The notes under the pieces: generated by a model
What the model was told of the DNA's origin: nothing
Seen by the model: the letters and a program-made list of their open reading frames with translations, nothing else
Databases searched by the model: none
Program-made: the position numbers and the translations under genes
Origin: Streptomyces sp. NBC_00554
Lineage (GTDB): Bacteria; Actinomycetota; Actinomycetes; Streptomycetales; Streptomycetaceae
Reading direction: 5' to 3'
DNA length: 64,000 nt
Assembly: GCF_041431135.1 (NCBI RefSeq)
Contig: NZ_CP107799.1
Coordinates: forward strand, 4,464,001-4,528,000
In this document: positions 8,033 through 17,050 of the stretch, one piece after another
Layout: each line of letters opens with the position of its first letter
Numbering within the stretch: the first letter of the stretch is position 1

Positions 8033-9058
8033 GTGAGAGACGAGGAAACGGACGGGTTCCGGGGTTGGCGCGAGGCGACGGAGGAGTCGCTGTACGGGCC
8101 CCGCGGCTTCTATCGCAGGCCCGAGGGGCCCGCGGGTCACTTCCGTACCTCGGTGCACGCCTCCCCGCTCTTCGCGCATGCCGTGGCCCGGCTGCTGTGC
8201 CGCGTCGACGCGGCCCTCGACCGCCCGGCCCCGCTCGCCTTCGTCGACATGGCGGCGGGCCGCGGCGAACTGGTGACCGCGGTCCTCGCCGCACTCCCCG
8301 CCGAAGTGGCCTCCCGCGCGCGCGGGTACGCCGTCGAGCGTGCCACCCGCCCCGCCGGTCTTGATCACCGGATCGAGTGGCTCGCGGAGCCCCCGAAGGG
8401 CGTCACCGGGCTGCTGTTCGCCAACGAGTGGCTGGACAACGTGCCGCTGGAGGTCGCCGAGGTGGACTCGGCGGGTGTGGCGCGCGTAGTTCTCGTACGA
8501 CGGGACGGCACCGAACGCCTCGGGGAGCCCGTCGCGGGTGCGGAAGCGGAGTGGCTGCGGAAGTGGTGGCCGCTGTCCTCCGAAGGGGACCGTGCGGAAA
8601 TCGGGCTCCCCAGGGATGCCGCCTGGGCCTCCGCGGTCGCCTCGCTCGGACGCGGTCTCGCCGTGGCCGTCGACTACGCGCACGTCGCCGGTGCGCGGCC
8701 CCCGTTCGGGACGCTCACCGGCTTCCGGGAGGGCCGGGAGACGGTGCCCGTCCCGGACGGCTCGTGCGACATCACCGCGCACGTGGCGCTCGACGCGTGC
8801 GCGCTGCCCGGGGGGCGCGTGGAGACCCAGCGGAACGCGCTGCGCGCGCTGGGCGTGAGCGGCGCACGCCCGGCGCTCGCCCTCGCGTCCACAGACCCCA
8901 CGGCCTACGTGCGCGCCCTTGCGAGCGCCGGCGCGGCGGCCGAACTGACCGCGCCCGGCGGCCTGGGCGACTTCGGCTGGCTGCTCCAGCCGGTTGGAAT
9001 TCCGGACGGTCTGGCCGGCGACCTACTTGTCGATGTCCCCGACCACGAAGAACAGTGA
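8033..9058 (+). CDS. MidA/NDUFAF7-like SAM-dependent methyltransferase (DUF185)
   Basis: 341 aa. VDMAAGRGEL (71-80) is the SAM-binding glycine loop, LLFANEWLDNVP (127-138) matches the ANE-x-x-D-x-P block of DUF185, and DYAHVAG plus DITAHVALDA match later conserved blocks. Mitochondrial NDUFAF7 dimethylates an arginine of the complex I subunit NDUFS2, which is the NuoD homologue. Here the gene converges on a nuoD copy and the two coding ends overlap by 36 bp, so a NuoD-directed methylation is a reasonable hypothesis. GTG start at 8033. Confidence 0.85.
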   Translation: MRDEETDGFRGWREATEESLYGPRGFYRRPEGPAGHFRTSVHASPLFAHAVARLLCRVDAALDRPAPLAFVDMAAGRGELVTAVLAALPAEVASRARGYAVERATRPAGLDHRIEWLAEPPKGVTGLLFANEWLDNVPLEVAEVDSAGVARVVLVRRDGTERLGEPVAGAEAEWLRKWWPLSSEGDRAEIGLPRDAAWASAVASLGRGLAVAVDYAHVAGARPPFGTLTGFREGRETVPVPDGSCDITAHVALDACALPGGRVETQRNALRALGVSGARPALALASTDPTAYVRALASAGAAAELTAPGGLGDFGWLLQPVGIPDGLAGDLLVDVPDHEEQ

Positions 9059-10174
9059 CCCCAGGATCGCCACCATGTCCGCGACCAGCGTGCCCGGCAG
9101 CAGTTCGGTGAGCGCCTGGATGTTGTTGAACGAGGCCGAGCGCAGCTTCAGCCGGTACGGGGTCTTCTCGCCCTTGCTGACCAGGTAGTAGCCGTTGATG
9201 CCGAGGGGGTTCTCGGTCCAGGCGTACGTGTGGCCCTCGGGCGCCTTCAGGACCTTGGGCAGCCGCTGGTTGATCGGGCCGGGCGGAAGGTCCGCGAGCC
9301 TGTCGAGGCAGGCGTCCGCGAGGTCGAGCGCGTTGTGGGTCTGCCCGAGGAGGCACTCGAAGCGGGCCAGGCAGTCGCCCTCCTGGCGGGTGACGACCTT
9401 CAGGGTGTCCTGGAGCTCCCCGTACGCGAGATACGGCTCGTCCCGGCGCAGGTCGAAGTCGACCCCGGAGGCGCGCGCGATCGGCCCGCTCACGCCGTAC
9501 GCGTGCACGGCCTCCGGCGCGAGCGCCCCCACACCCCGCGTGCGCCCCCTGAAGATCTCGTTGCCGAGCACCAGGTCGTCGAACCGGTCCATACGGGAGC
9601 GCAGGGCCGCGACGGAGGCACGCGCGCGTGTGGTCCATCCGGCCGGAAGGTCCTCCTTGAGGCCGCCGACCCGGTTGAACATGTAGTGCATGCGCCCGCC
9701 GGAGACCTCCTCCATGACGTGCTGGAGCTCCTCGCGCTCCGTGAAGGCGTAGAAGATCGGGGTGATCCCGCCCAGCTCCAGGGGGTAGGAACCCAGGAAC
9801 ATCAGGTGGTTCAGGACCCGGTTCAGCTCAGCGAGCAGCGTGCGCGTCCAGACCGCGCGCTCGGGGACCTCCATGCCGAGCATCCGCTCCACGGCGAGGA
9901 CGACGCCCAGCTCGTTCGCGAAGGCGGAGAGCCAGTCGTGGCGGTTGGCGAGCATGATGATCTGGCGGTAGTCGCGCGCCTCGAAGAGCTTTTCCGCCCC
10001 GCGGTGCATATAGCCGATGACCGGCTCCGCGTGCTGGATCCGCTCGCCGTCCAGGACGAGCTTCAACCGCAGTACACCGTGCGTGGACGGGTGCTGGGGC
10101 CCGATGTTGAGCACCATGTCGGTGCTCTCCGCGGCGCCGCCGATGCCGACCATGGTCTCCGTCGTGGGAGTCAT
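9023..10174 (-). CDS. nuoD2: Orphan NADH-quinone oxidoreductase subunit D (NuoD2)
   Basis: 383 aa. It has the NuoD hallmarks NIGPQHPSTHGVLRL near the start, YMHRGAEKLFE around residues 55-65, and NPLGINGYYLVS and LTELLPGTLVADMVAILGS near the end. NuoD is the quinone-site subunit of the complex I peripheral arm. No other nuo gene lies within the window, so it is an isolated second copy. The start ATG is 10174; the next gene begins divergently 31 bp away. Length is slightly short of the usual 400-440 aa, mostly at the N-terminus. It could join a partial complex or replace NuoD under some condition. Confidence 0.92.
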   Translation of the reverse strand: MTPTTETMVGIGGAAESTDMVLNIGPQHPSTHGVLRLKLVLDGERIQHAEPVIGYMHRGAEKLFEARDYRQIIMLANRHDWLSAFANELGVVLAVERMLGMEVPERAVWTRTLLAELNRVLNHLMFLGSYPLELGGITPIFYAFTEREELQHVMEEVSGGRMHYMFNRVGGLKEDLPAGWTTRARASVAALRSRMDRFDDLVLGNEIFRGRTRGVGALAPEAVHAYGVSGPIARASGVDFDLRRDEPYLAYGELQDTLKVVTRQEGDCLARFECLLGQTHNALDLADACLDRLADLPPGPINQRLPKVLKAPEGHTYAWTENPLGINGYYLVSKGEKTPYRLKLRSASFNNIQALTELLPGTLVADMVAILGSLFFVVGDIDK

Positions 10175-10205
10175 GGGCACAGTCTCTCGTACGTACGCTT
10201 GCCAC

Positions 10206-10709
10206 ATGGAGACGGGGAGCATGGAGACCACCGGAAACTCGGCGACCGAGCCGGTCTGGAACGGGCTGCCCCGTGGGCTGCTGCGGATGCGACGGCTGTT
10301 GCTGGTGGTGTGGCTGGGGTTGCTGACGATCGTCGTGGGGCTGGTGCTCGAGACGTTCGCCGGGCTCGCCTGGGCCTCGTTCGCCCTGCTGCCGCTGGCC
10401 CTGCTGGCGTGGGGCTGGCGGATGCTGGGCCGCAACTGGCAGTCCTGGCGGTACGCCGAGCGCGCGGACGACCTGCTGATCAGCAAGGGTGTGCTGTGGC
10501 GTGAGGAGACCGTGGTGCCGTACGGGCGGATGCAACTGGTCGAGGTGACCTCCGGGCCCGTCGAGCGGCACTTCGGGCTCGCCAGTGTGCAGCTGCACAC
10601 GGCGGCGGCGGCGACCGACGCACGCATCCCCGGCCTGGACCCGGCCGAGGCCGAGCGGCTGCGCGACCGGCTCACCGAGCTGGGCGAGGCACGATCGGCA
10701 GGCCTGTGA
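10206..10709 (+). CDS. PH-domain (bPH2/YdbS-like) membrane protein
   Basis: 167 aa. Two closely spaced transmembrane segments (about 28-72) precede a bacterial PH-like domain with YAERADDLLISKGVLWREE and VPYGRMQLVEV, the YdbS/DUF304 pattern. The following gene overlaps it by GTGA and encodes a larger protein of the same family, the usual YdbS-YdbT pairing. In Bacillus the pair has been linked to resistance to some antimicrobial peptides. The ATG at 10206 has no clear ribosome site; an ATG at 10221 is an alternative. Confidence 0.85.
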   Translation: METGSMETTGNSATEPVWNGLPRGLLRMRRLLLVVWLGLLTIVVGLVLETFAGLAWASFALLPLALLAWGWRMLGRNWQSWRYAERADDLLISKGVLWREETVVPYGRMQLVEVTSGPVERHFGLASVQLHTAAAATDARIPGLDPAEAERLRDRLTELGEARSAGL

Positions 10710-12124
10710 GTACGCCCTCCGCGGCGACCCCGGGCGCGGACAACGCGTCCCCGGGCACCGACGACGCCGTACGGGATCCGGGCACCGACAACGCCGTACA
10801 GACTCCGGGCGCCGACAACCCCGTACCGGAGCCGAAACCGCTCCTGGAGCGGCGCCTGCACCCCGTGACGCCCCTGCGGCGCGCATGGGCGCCGGTCGCG
10901 GTGATCGCCGGATGGGCCGTGCACGACCCCAACCAGGCGCAGGAGCAGCTGACCAAGCTCGCCACGACCACGCTGCTGCTCGCCTTGGCCGTGGCCGTCA
11001 CGGGCGGTGCCCTCTACGGCTTTCTGACCTGGTGGTTCACGCACTTCGCGGTGACCGACACCGAACTGCGCATCCGTACGGGCCTGTTGTTCCGGCGCAC
11101 CGCGCACATCCGGCTCGACCGGCTCCAGGCGGTCGACGTCACCCAGCCGCTGCTGGCGCGCGTCGCCGGCGTCACCAAGCTCAAACTCGATGTCATCGGG
11201 ACGGACAAGAAGGACGAACTGGCATATCTGGGTGAGGACGAGGCCCGCGTCCTGCGCGCCGAACTCCTCGCCCGCGCGGCCGGTTTCGCCCCCGAGACGG
11301 CACACGAGGTCGGCGAGGCGCCGGTACGGCAGCTGCTGCACGTCCCCGCGGGCAAGCTCGCCGTCTCCCTGGTGCTCACCGGCGCCACCTGGGGGACGCT
11401 GGCCGCCGCGCTCGTCGTACCGTCGCTGCTGTGGTGGGCGACCCACAGCGTGTGGACGGTCCTCGCGACCGCTCTGCCGCTGCTCGGCGCGGCGGGTGCG
11501 AGCAGCCTGGGGCGGTTCGTCAGCGAGTACGACTGGACGGTGGGCGAGTCGCCGGACGGTCTCCGGATCGACCACGGGCTTCTGGACCGTACGCACGAGA
11601 CGGTGCCGCCCGGGCGCGTGCAGACCGTACGGATCGTGGAACCGCTGCTGTGGCGGCGGCGCGGCTGGGTACGGGTGGAGCTGGACGTGGCCGGGTCCGC
11701 CAACTCCGTGCTCGTGCCGGTCGCTCCGCGCGAGGTCGCCGAGTCGATGATCGCGCGGGTGCTGCCGGGGGTGACGGTGCCGACCCCGCTGTCGCGGCCG
11801 CCGCGCCGGGCCGGATGGTGCGTGCCGTTCTGGTGGCGGGGTTACGGCCTCGCCGTAACCGACACCGTCTTCGTGGCCCGCCACGGGCTGCTCCGCCGCA
11901 GCCTCTCGCTCGTCCCGCACGCGAAGGTCCAGAGCGTACGTCTGGAGCAGGGGCCCTGGGCCCGCTTCAAGCGGCTCGCCGACGTCCATGTGGACACGGG
12001 GGCCAACAAGACGGTGACGGCGCGGCTGCGGGACGCCGACGAGGCGGCGGAGCTTCTGGAGTCCCAGGCGGACCGGTCGCGCACGGGGCGGCGGGAGGCC
12101 CGGCCGGATCGGTGGATGGCGTGA
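10706..12124 (+). CDS. PH-domain (YdbT-like) membrane protein
   Basis: 472 aa. After an N-terminal tract with repeated GADN/GTDN motifs (about 8-45) there are transmembrane pairs near 60-110 and 215-265, each followed by a DUF304 PH-like repeat (TDTELRIRTGLLFRRT; PDGLRIDHGLLDRT; and a third near the C-terminus, TDTVFVARHGLLRR). Translationally coupled to the upstream gene by a GTGA overlap, so both probably work at the membrane as one unit. Followed by a strong hairpin. Confidence 0.9.
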   Translation: MSTPSAATPGADNASPGTDDAVRDPGTDNAVQTPGADNPVPEPKPLLERRLHPVTPLRRAWAPVAVIAGWAVHDPNQAQEQLTKLATTTLLLALAVAVTGGALYGFLTWWFTHFAVTDTELRIRTGLLFRRTAHIRLDRLQAVDVTQPLLARVAGVTKLKLDVIGTDKKDELAYLGEDEARVLRAELLARAAGFAPETAHEVGEAPVRQLLHVPAGKLAVSLVLTGATWGTLAAALVVPSLLWWATHSVWTVLATALPLLGAAGASSLGRFVSEYDWTVGESPDGLRIDHGLLDRTHETVPPGRVQTVRIVEPLLWRRRGWVRVELDVAGSANSVLVPVAPREVAESMIARVLPGVTVPTPLSRPPRRAGWCVPFWWRGYGLAVTDTVFVARHGLLRRSLSLVPHAKVQSVRLEQGPWARFKRLADVHVDTGANKTVTARLRDADEAAELLESQADRSRTGRREARPDRWMA

Positions 12125-12142
12125 GTGGTCCTGGAGCGTAGG

Positions 12143-12186
12143 ACGTGAGGGCGGGCGGTGGCTTGCGCCACCGCCCGCCCTCACGT
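12143..12186. terminator. Bidirectional terminator, 20-bp perfect stem
   Basis: Arms 12143-12162 and 12167-12186 are fully complementary around a TTGC loop, with GC-rich stem and TTTCT following on the plus strand. Lies between the convergent PH-domain gene and the coiled-coil protein gene. Confidence 0.85.
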
Positions 12187-12209
12187 TTCTGCGTTCCGGG
12201 ACCGCCGGG

Positions 12210-13652
12210 TCAGGAAACCGCGCTCCGCAGCTCGGCCACGTCGATCCGCTCGGTCTCGTCGTGGACCGTCAGGTCGATGACCTGGCCGACGCCGCGGGAT
12301 TCCTCGTCCGCGGGCTTGAAGCCGGCCTCGGCCTCGGCCTTGTGGAGGGCGAGCGCCTCCTGACCGACCACATCGGCGAGGTCCTCGTTCTGTACGGCCT
12401 CCAGCGCGGTCGCGGACGACTCCTGCTGCGTACCGAAGAAGTCGAAGCCGCCCTCGACCGACGGACGCCGCACGGGCGCCGCCGGTACGACGGCCACCGC
12501 GGTCGGCACGGTGAAGTGCCCCGAAGACGGGGAGGGCTTCACGGGCTTGACGGGCTTCGGCGGCTTCGCGGGAGCCGGGAGGTTCGAGGGCTTCGCCGGG
12601 GCCGAGTGGGCCGAAGGCTTCGCCGGGTGCGAGTGATCCGCGGGATGCGAGGGGTGCGACGGGTCCTCAGGGTCTTCAGGATCCGCGGGGTCCGGGCTCT
12701 GGAGCGACTTCGAGGACGGGTCCCGCGCCGGGTCCTGCGTCGGCTCCTGCGAGGACGAGGACTTGGAGGGCTTCGCCTCGGCGGCCGCGCGCTCATGACC
12801 GCCGACCGCCTCGGGCTTCCCCTCGGCCTCGCCCTCCTCCGCGGCGGCGCCGTCGGACGCACTCGCCTCGGCCTCCGTGGAACCGGCCTGCACCGACTCG
12901 GTCTTCACCGGCTCGCTCGGTTCGGATTCGTGCGGCTCCGGAGCAACGTTCGAGATCCGGTTCAGCGCCGCATAGGCCCGCAGGAAGAGCGACGACCCGG
13001 CCGGGGAGAAGACCTCGGGAGACTTCTGCACAACCGTGTGGCCCTCGATCGCCTCGGTCGTCTCTGCTGCCTCACCGGCATCGACGGCGTCCGCATCCGC
13101 GTCCGCGTCAGGACCGGCGGAAACCGCCTCGGGCTCCTCAGGAACCTCCGGTTCCTCCGAACCGGCGGTCAGTGCCGCGGGCAGCGCGCGAGCCGGCGTC
13201 GTCTCTATCGCGAGCAGTCGGCGCCCCTCCAGGGCGCTCGCCCGCTCCGTCTCCGCCGTGGCGTACCGCCTCAGCAGCGCCGCATGTTCGTTGCGCAGGC
13301 CCGCCAGCTCGGTCCGCTTCGCGCGCAGCTTGTGCTCCAGCTTGACGCGCAGCTCGCGGGACTCGTCGAGGTCGGTCTCCAGCTCGGCGACGCGCTCCTC
13401 ATAACGCCACTCGTCGCTCGCACGCGCGCGCGAAAGGTCCGCCACCTGTTTGCCCGCGGACGAGTCCCAGCGGCGCATGACGACAGCACCGAGGACCGCC
13501 GTCAGCGCGGCACCCGCGGCCAGCCCGCGGAGCACCGTCGGCTCGGTGAACAGCCAGGGCCCCACGGCGCAGACGAGCGAGACGCCTGCGATCGCCGAAG
13601 GAGGCAGCAGCCTGTGCAGAGGCGGTGAATGGCGGTGACGTCCACGTGGCAT
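12210..13652 (-). CDS. Membrane-anchored coiled-coil protein with long low-complexity region
   Basis: 480 aa, function unknown. Two hydrophobic segments (about 18-60) are followed by a heptad-rich coiled coil (about 70-140, YEERVAELETDLDESRELRV onward). Residues 160-400 are a disordered Glu/Ser/Pro/Lys-rich tract with short repeats (PEDPEDPSHPSHP, KPPKPVKPVKP). The last 80 residues are again ordered-looking and acidic, with GGFDFFGTQQ. The layout suggests a cell-envelope or cell-division scaffold with a conserved C-terminal interaction motif, but this is inference. Confidence 0.8.
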   Translation of the reverse strand: MPRGRHRHSPPLHRLLPPSAIAGVSLVCAVGPWLFTEPTVLRGLAAGAALTAVLGAVVMRRWDSSAGKQVADLSRARASDEWRYEERVAELETDLDESRELRVKLEHKLRAKRTELAGLRNEHAALLRRYATAETERASALEGRRLLAIETTPARALPAALTAGSEEPEVPEEPEAVSAGPDADADADAVDAGEAAETTEAIEGHTVVQKSPEVFSPAGSSLFLRAYAALNRISNVAPEPHESEPSEPVKTESVQAGSTEAEASASDGAAAEEGEAEGKPEAVGGHERAAAEAKPSKSSSSQEPTQDPARDPSSKSLQSPDPADPEDPEDPSHPSHPADHSHPAKPSAHSAPAKPSNLPAPAKPPKPVKPVKPSPSSGHFTVPTAVAVVPAAPVRRPSVEGGFDFFGTQQESSATALEAVQNEDLADVVGQEALALHKAEAEAGFKPADEESRGVGQVIDLTVHDETERIDVAELRSAVS

Positions 13653-13722
13653 GGCCAGAAACTTACCGCGCGTAGGCGAATCTTGGAGCCCCGCACGGTA
13701 AAAACACAGCCACCTCGCAGCC

Positions 13723-14844
13723 TCAGCAGTCGCTCAGCCGCCCGCTCATCCACTCCAGCGTCCCCGGGATCTCACGCCGCCAGGTGTTGAAGTTGTGGCC
13801 GCCGCTGTCGAGGATGATCGACGAGATCCTGGTGTGCCGCCTCGACTTCACCAGCTCTATGAACTTCAACGTGTCCTGGTAGTCGGCCTCGCCCACCTTG
13901 CTGCTGCTGACGAGCAGTGAGGTGTCGGGCGCGGGCCTGTGCTTCAGGTACCACCTCAGGTCGGCGCTGTTCCGCAGTTCCTCGTCCCCGTGGAAGAGAT
14001 CGCCTGTCGTGGGGTCGATCGGTGCCTTGTAGTACGCCGACAGGCCCGCCCCCGCGGCGTACACCTCGGGGTGGTGGACAGCGAGTTTCAGTGCGCAGTA
14101 ACCGCCTGTGGAGTCGCCGATGATGCCCCAGCTGCCGGGTTTTTCGCCCACCCTGTAGTGGGCCGATACGGCGTCGGGGAGGTCCTTGGCGAAGAACGAC
14201 TCGGTCTGCGGACCGCCCGGGATGTCCACGCACTCGGTGTCCCGCGGGGGCGCGACGGTCGGCCGCAGCATGACCAGGATCATCGGCTGCATCCTGCCGT
14301 CCCTGGCCAACTCATGGGCCGTCTGCGGGTAATGCAGGCCTTTGATCAGCGCTTCGGCGGTGCCCGGATACCCGGTGAGGACGGCGGCGGCCGGGAAGGT
14401 ACGGGTGCGGTACCGCGACTGGAAGTACTCCGGGGGCAGATAGACGTACGCCGGAGTGGCGATGTGCGTCGTACGGCCCACGATGTCGATCTTCTGGATC
14501 TGGCCGCCGACCCTCGGCCGTGAACCGCCCGCCACCTTCACCTGCTGGGTGTCGACGACTTGGAGGGGGCCGCCGCCGGCGAAGTCGTGGTCGACGACCA
14601 CGCCCTCGCCGCGCTCCTTTCCGAAGAGGTCGGCCCAGCTCGCGTAGAAGCCGAACGTCTGGTTGGCGCAGAGGCCGACCGAGACGAAGACCGCGACCTG
14701 GGTGGCCAGCAGCAGGCCGACCCGTCCGCTGACGACCCGCCAACCGCGCCGTGCCAGCCTCGGCCACAGCCACACCGTGCCGACGAACAGCAGCACGGCG
14801 AGCAGGACCGCCGACACCAGCAACTCGTTACTCGTGAGACCCAT
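13723..14844 (-). CDS. Membrane-anchored alpha/beta-hydrolase esterase (antigen 85-like)
   Basis: 373 aa. Two N-terminal hydrophobic segments (8-28 and 42-62) anchor an esterase domain. The nucleophile is S245 in GDSTGG, the likely catalytic histidine is H350 in DSGGHNF, and an acidic residue near 319-321 could complete the triad. The arrangement resembles the esterase D/mycolyltransferase group found in actinomycetes without mycolic acids; the substrate is unknown. Start chosen at ATG 14844 because a hydrophobic segment follows directly; the open frame continues upstream without a good start. Confidence 0.85.
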   Translation of the reverse strand: MGLTSNELLVSAVLLAVLLFVGTVWLWPRLARRGWRVVSGRVGLLLATQVAVFVSVGLCANQTFGFYASWADLFGKERGEGVVVDHDFAGGGPLQVVDTQQVKVAGGSRPRVGGQIQKIDIVGRTTHIATPAYVYLPPEYFQSRYRTRTFPAAAVLTGYPGTAEALIKGLHYPQTAHELARDGRMQPMILVMLRPTVAPPRDTECVDIPGGPQTESFFAKDLPDAVSAHYRVGEKPGSWGIIGDSTGGYCALKLAVHHPEVYAAGAGLSAYYKAPIDPTTGDLFHGDEELRNSADLRWYLKHRPAPDTSLLVSSSKVGEADYQDTLKFIELVKSRRHTRISSIILDSGGHNFNTWRREIPGTLEWMSGRLSDC

Positions 14845-15069
14845 GGGCTGTTCTGCCTGCGCTTTCCGTGCCGTGACCGCCCCGCTCCTTCGCGAGCACT
14901 TGCCCGGCACTTTCCTTGCCTTTTGAACCGGCTTTCCCGCGGGGAGTGAACCTGTCTCCCGAAGACACCGTCCTAGAGGGCGCAATGTCGCCGGATGCCG
15001 GAATGGCACCGGAATTCAAGGTCTCTCACCGAACCACGGGATGCGATGTCTGTCAGGGTAGAGGGTGAA

Positions 15070-16980
15070 ATGTCGGCCGGGGTTCCGGACCGAACAGGGC
15101 GTGCACGGCGCGCAGTCCGTGGTGCGCACCCCGTCCGTGCGCCGCGCTTGGTCGGTGCACCGCGCTTGGTCCGCGGTCCGCGTGCAGTCCGTGGTCCGCG
15201 CCCCGACGCCGTTCCCGCCCTGATCGCCAGTGCCTGCACGCTCGTAGGGCTCCTGGACATCGCCGCAGGAGTCTTCCCGCGCTTCCGGCACAGCCGGATG
15301 CACACCGTCGCCGAGGTACTCCCGGGCGCGCTCGGCCCGTTCGCCGCCGCGCTCTCGCTCAGCACCGGCGTACTCCTGCTGCTGCTCGCGCACGGGCTGC
15401 GGCGCCGCAAGCGCCGGGCGTGGCGGGCCGCCGTCGTCCTGCTCCCGGCGGGCGCCGTCGCGCAGTTCGCGTACCGTCACTCGCTCATCGGGGTCGCCAT
15501 CTCGCTGGCGCTGCTCGCGCCGCTGCTGCGCCACCGCAGCGAATTCGAGGCCCTGCCCGATCCGCGCAGCCGCTGGCGCGCGCTCGCCAACTTCGTGCTC
15601 ATGGGCGCCGGTTCCCTCGTCCTCGGACTGGTCATCGTCAGCGTCCACGCGAACCGGATGATCGGCAGTCCGAGCCTGGCCGACCGCATCACCCACGTCC
15701 TGTACGGCCTGTTCGGCTTCGAAGGGCCTCTCGACTACACGGGACCCACCTCCTGGACGGTCGCCGTCTCGCTCGGCGCGCTCGGCCTGCTGACCGCGAT
15801 CACCACGATCTACCTCGCCTTCCGCCCCGAACACCCGGCCGCACGCCTTACCGAGGACGACGAGGCCCGCCTGCGCGCCCTCCTGGACAAGCACGGCGGC
15901 CGCGACTCGCTCGGCCACTTCGCGCTCCGCCGCGACAAGGGGGTCGTCTTCTCGCCCAGCGGCAAGGCGGCGGTGACGTACCGCGTCGTGTCGGGAGTGA
16001 TGCTGGCGAGCGGCGACCCCGTCGGCGACGTGGAGGCCTGGCCCGGCGCCATCGAGCGCTTCATGGACGAGGCGAAGGCACACTCCTGGACGCCGGCCGT
16101 CATGGGCTGCTCCGAGACGGGCGGCGAGGTGTGGACCCGCGAGACCGGTCTCGACGCCCTCGAACTGGGCGACGAGGCGGTGGTGGACGTCGCGGATTTC
16201 TCCCTGGCCGGGCGCGCGATGCGGAATGTGCGCCAGATGGTGAAGCGCATCGAAAGGGCCGGTTACGAGACCCGGGTACGGCGCGTCCGCGATCTGAGCG
16301 AGGGTGAGCTGGACCGGATCCGGCGCGCCACGGAGGACTGGCGCGGCACGGACACCGAGCGCGGCTTCTCCATGGCGCTCGGCCGCATCGGCGACCCGGC
16401 CGACGGTGACTGCCTGATCGCGACCGCCCACAAGGCCGACGTGCCCGGCATCGGCGCGGAGCCCGGCCACTACGCCGAACCCGGCCCCTACGGCGACCTG
16501 AAGGCCGTACTCCACTTCGTCCCGTGGGGCACCGACGGCGTGTCACTGGACCTCATGCGCCGCGATCGCTCCGCGGACCCCGGCATGAACGAACTTCTCA
16601 TCGTGGCCGCCCTCCAGGCCGCCCCCCGCCTCGGGATCGAGCGGGTCTCCTTGAACTTCGCGATGTTCCGCGCGGCGCTCGCGCGCGGCGAGAAGATCGG
16701 CGCGGGCCCCGTGCTGCGCGTCTGGCGGGGCCTGCTGGTCTTCCTCTCGCGCTGGTTCCAGATCGAGTCTTTGTACAAGTTCAACGCCAAGTTCCGCCCC
16801 CGCTGGGAGCCCCGCTTCGTCGTCTACGGCTCCTCCCGCGACCTCCCCCGCATCGGCCTCGCCGCCATGCAGGCGGAGGGCTTCGTGAGTCTCGCCCTGC
16901 CACGCCTGCTGCGCCGCCGCAGGACGGCTCCACGGCCTTGCGCGCACGCGGTGGCGGAGCGGGGCGTGCGGGCGGCGTAG
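15070..16980 (+). CDS. MprF-like aminoacyl-phosphatidylglycerol synthase (DUF2156)
   Basis: About 636 aa. An Arg/Pro repeat (VRAPRLVGAPRLVRGPR) near the start precedes five or so membrane segments (to about residue 265). The C-terminal cytosolic domain is the GNAT-like DUF2156 fold, with FRAALARGEKIGAGP and WFQIESLYKFNAKFRPRW near the end, typical of lysyl/alanyl-phosphatidylglycerol synthases. Such enzymes move an amino acid from tRNA to the lipid head group and reduce envelope charge. No lysyl-tRNA synthetase domain is fused. The ATG at 15070 has AGAGGG just upstream; starts at 15046 and 14995 remain possible. Confidence 0.88.
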   Translation: MSAGVPDRTGRARRAVRGAHPVRAPRLVGAPRLVRGPRAVRGPRPDAVPALIASACTLVGLLDIAAGVFPRFRHSRMHTVAEVLPGALGPFAAALSLSTGVLLLLLAHGLRRRKRRAWRAAVVLLPAGAVAQFAYRHSLIGVAISLALLAPLLRHRSEFEALPDPRSRWRALANFVLMGAGSLVLGLVIVSVHANRMIGSPSLADRITHVLYGLFGFEGPLDYTGPTSWTVAVSLGALGLLTAITTIYLAFRPEHPAARLTEDDEARLRALLDKHGGRDSLGHFALRRDKGVVFSPSGKAAVTYRVVSGVMLASGDPVGDVEAWPGAIERFMDEAKAHSWTPAVMGCSETGGEVWTRETGLDALELGDEAVVDVADFSLAGRAMRNVRQMVKRIERAGYETRVRRVRDLSEGELDRIRRATEDWRGTDTERGFSMALGRIGDPADGDCLIATAHKADVPGIGAEPGHYAEPGPYGDLKAVLHFVPWGTDGVSLDLMRRDRSADPGMNELLIVAALQAAPRLGIERVSLNFAMFRAALARGEKIGAGPVLRVWRGLLVFLSRWFQIESLYKFNAKFRPRWEPRFVVYGSSRDLPRIGLAAMQAEGFVSLALPRLLRRRRTAPRPCAHAVAERGVRAA

Positions 16981-17050
16981 GGCTGGTGAACCGACCGAGT
17001 CGGGTGGGCGGGGGCGAATCGGCTCCCCGCCAGAGGCCTAGGCTGGACGT

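Noticed and set aside
9023..12184. A 1053-codon open frame on the minus strand extending nuoD2 upstream through both PH-domain genes
   Set aside because: Only the last 383 codons are NuoD; the rest is an antisense frame kept open by high GC. The real start is ATG 10174.
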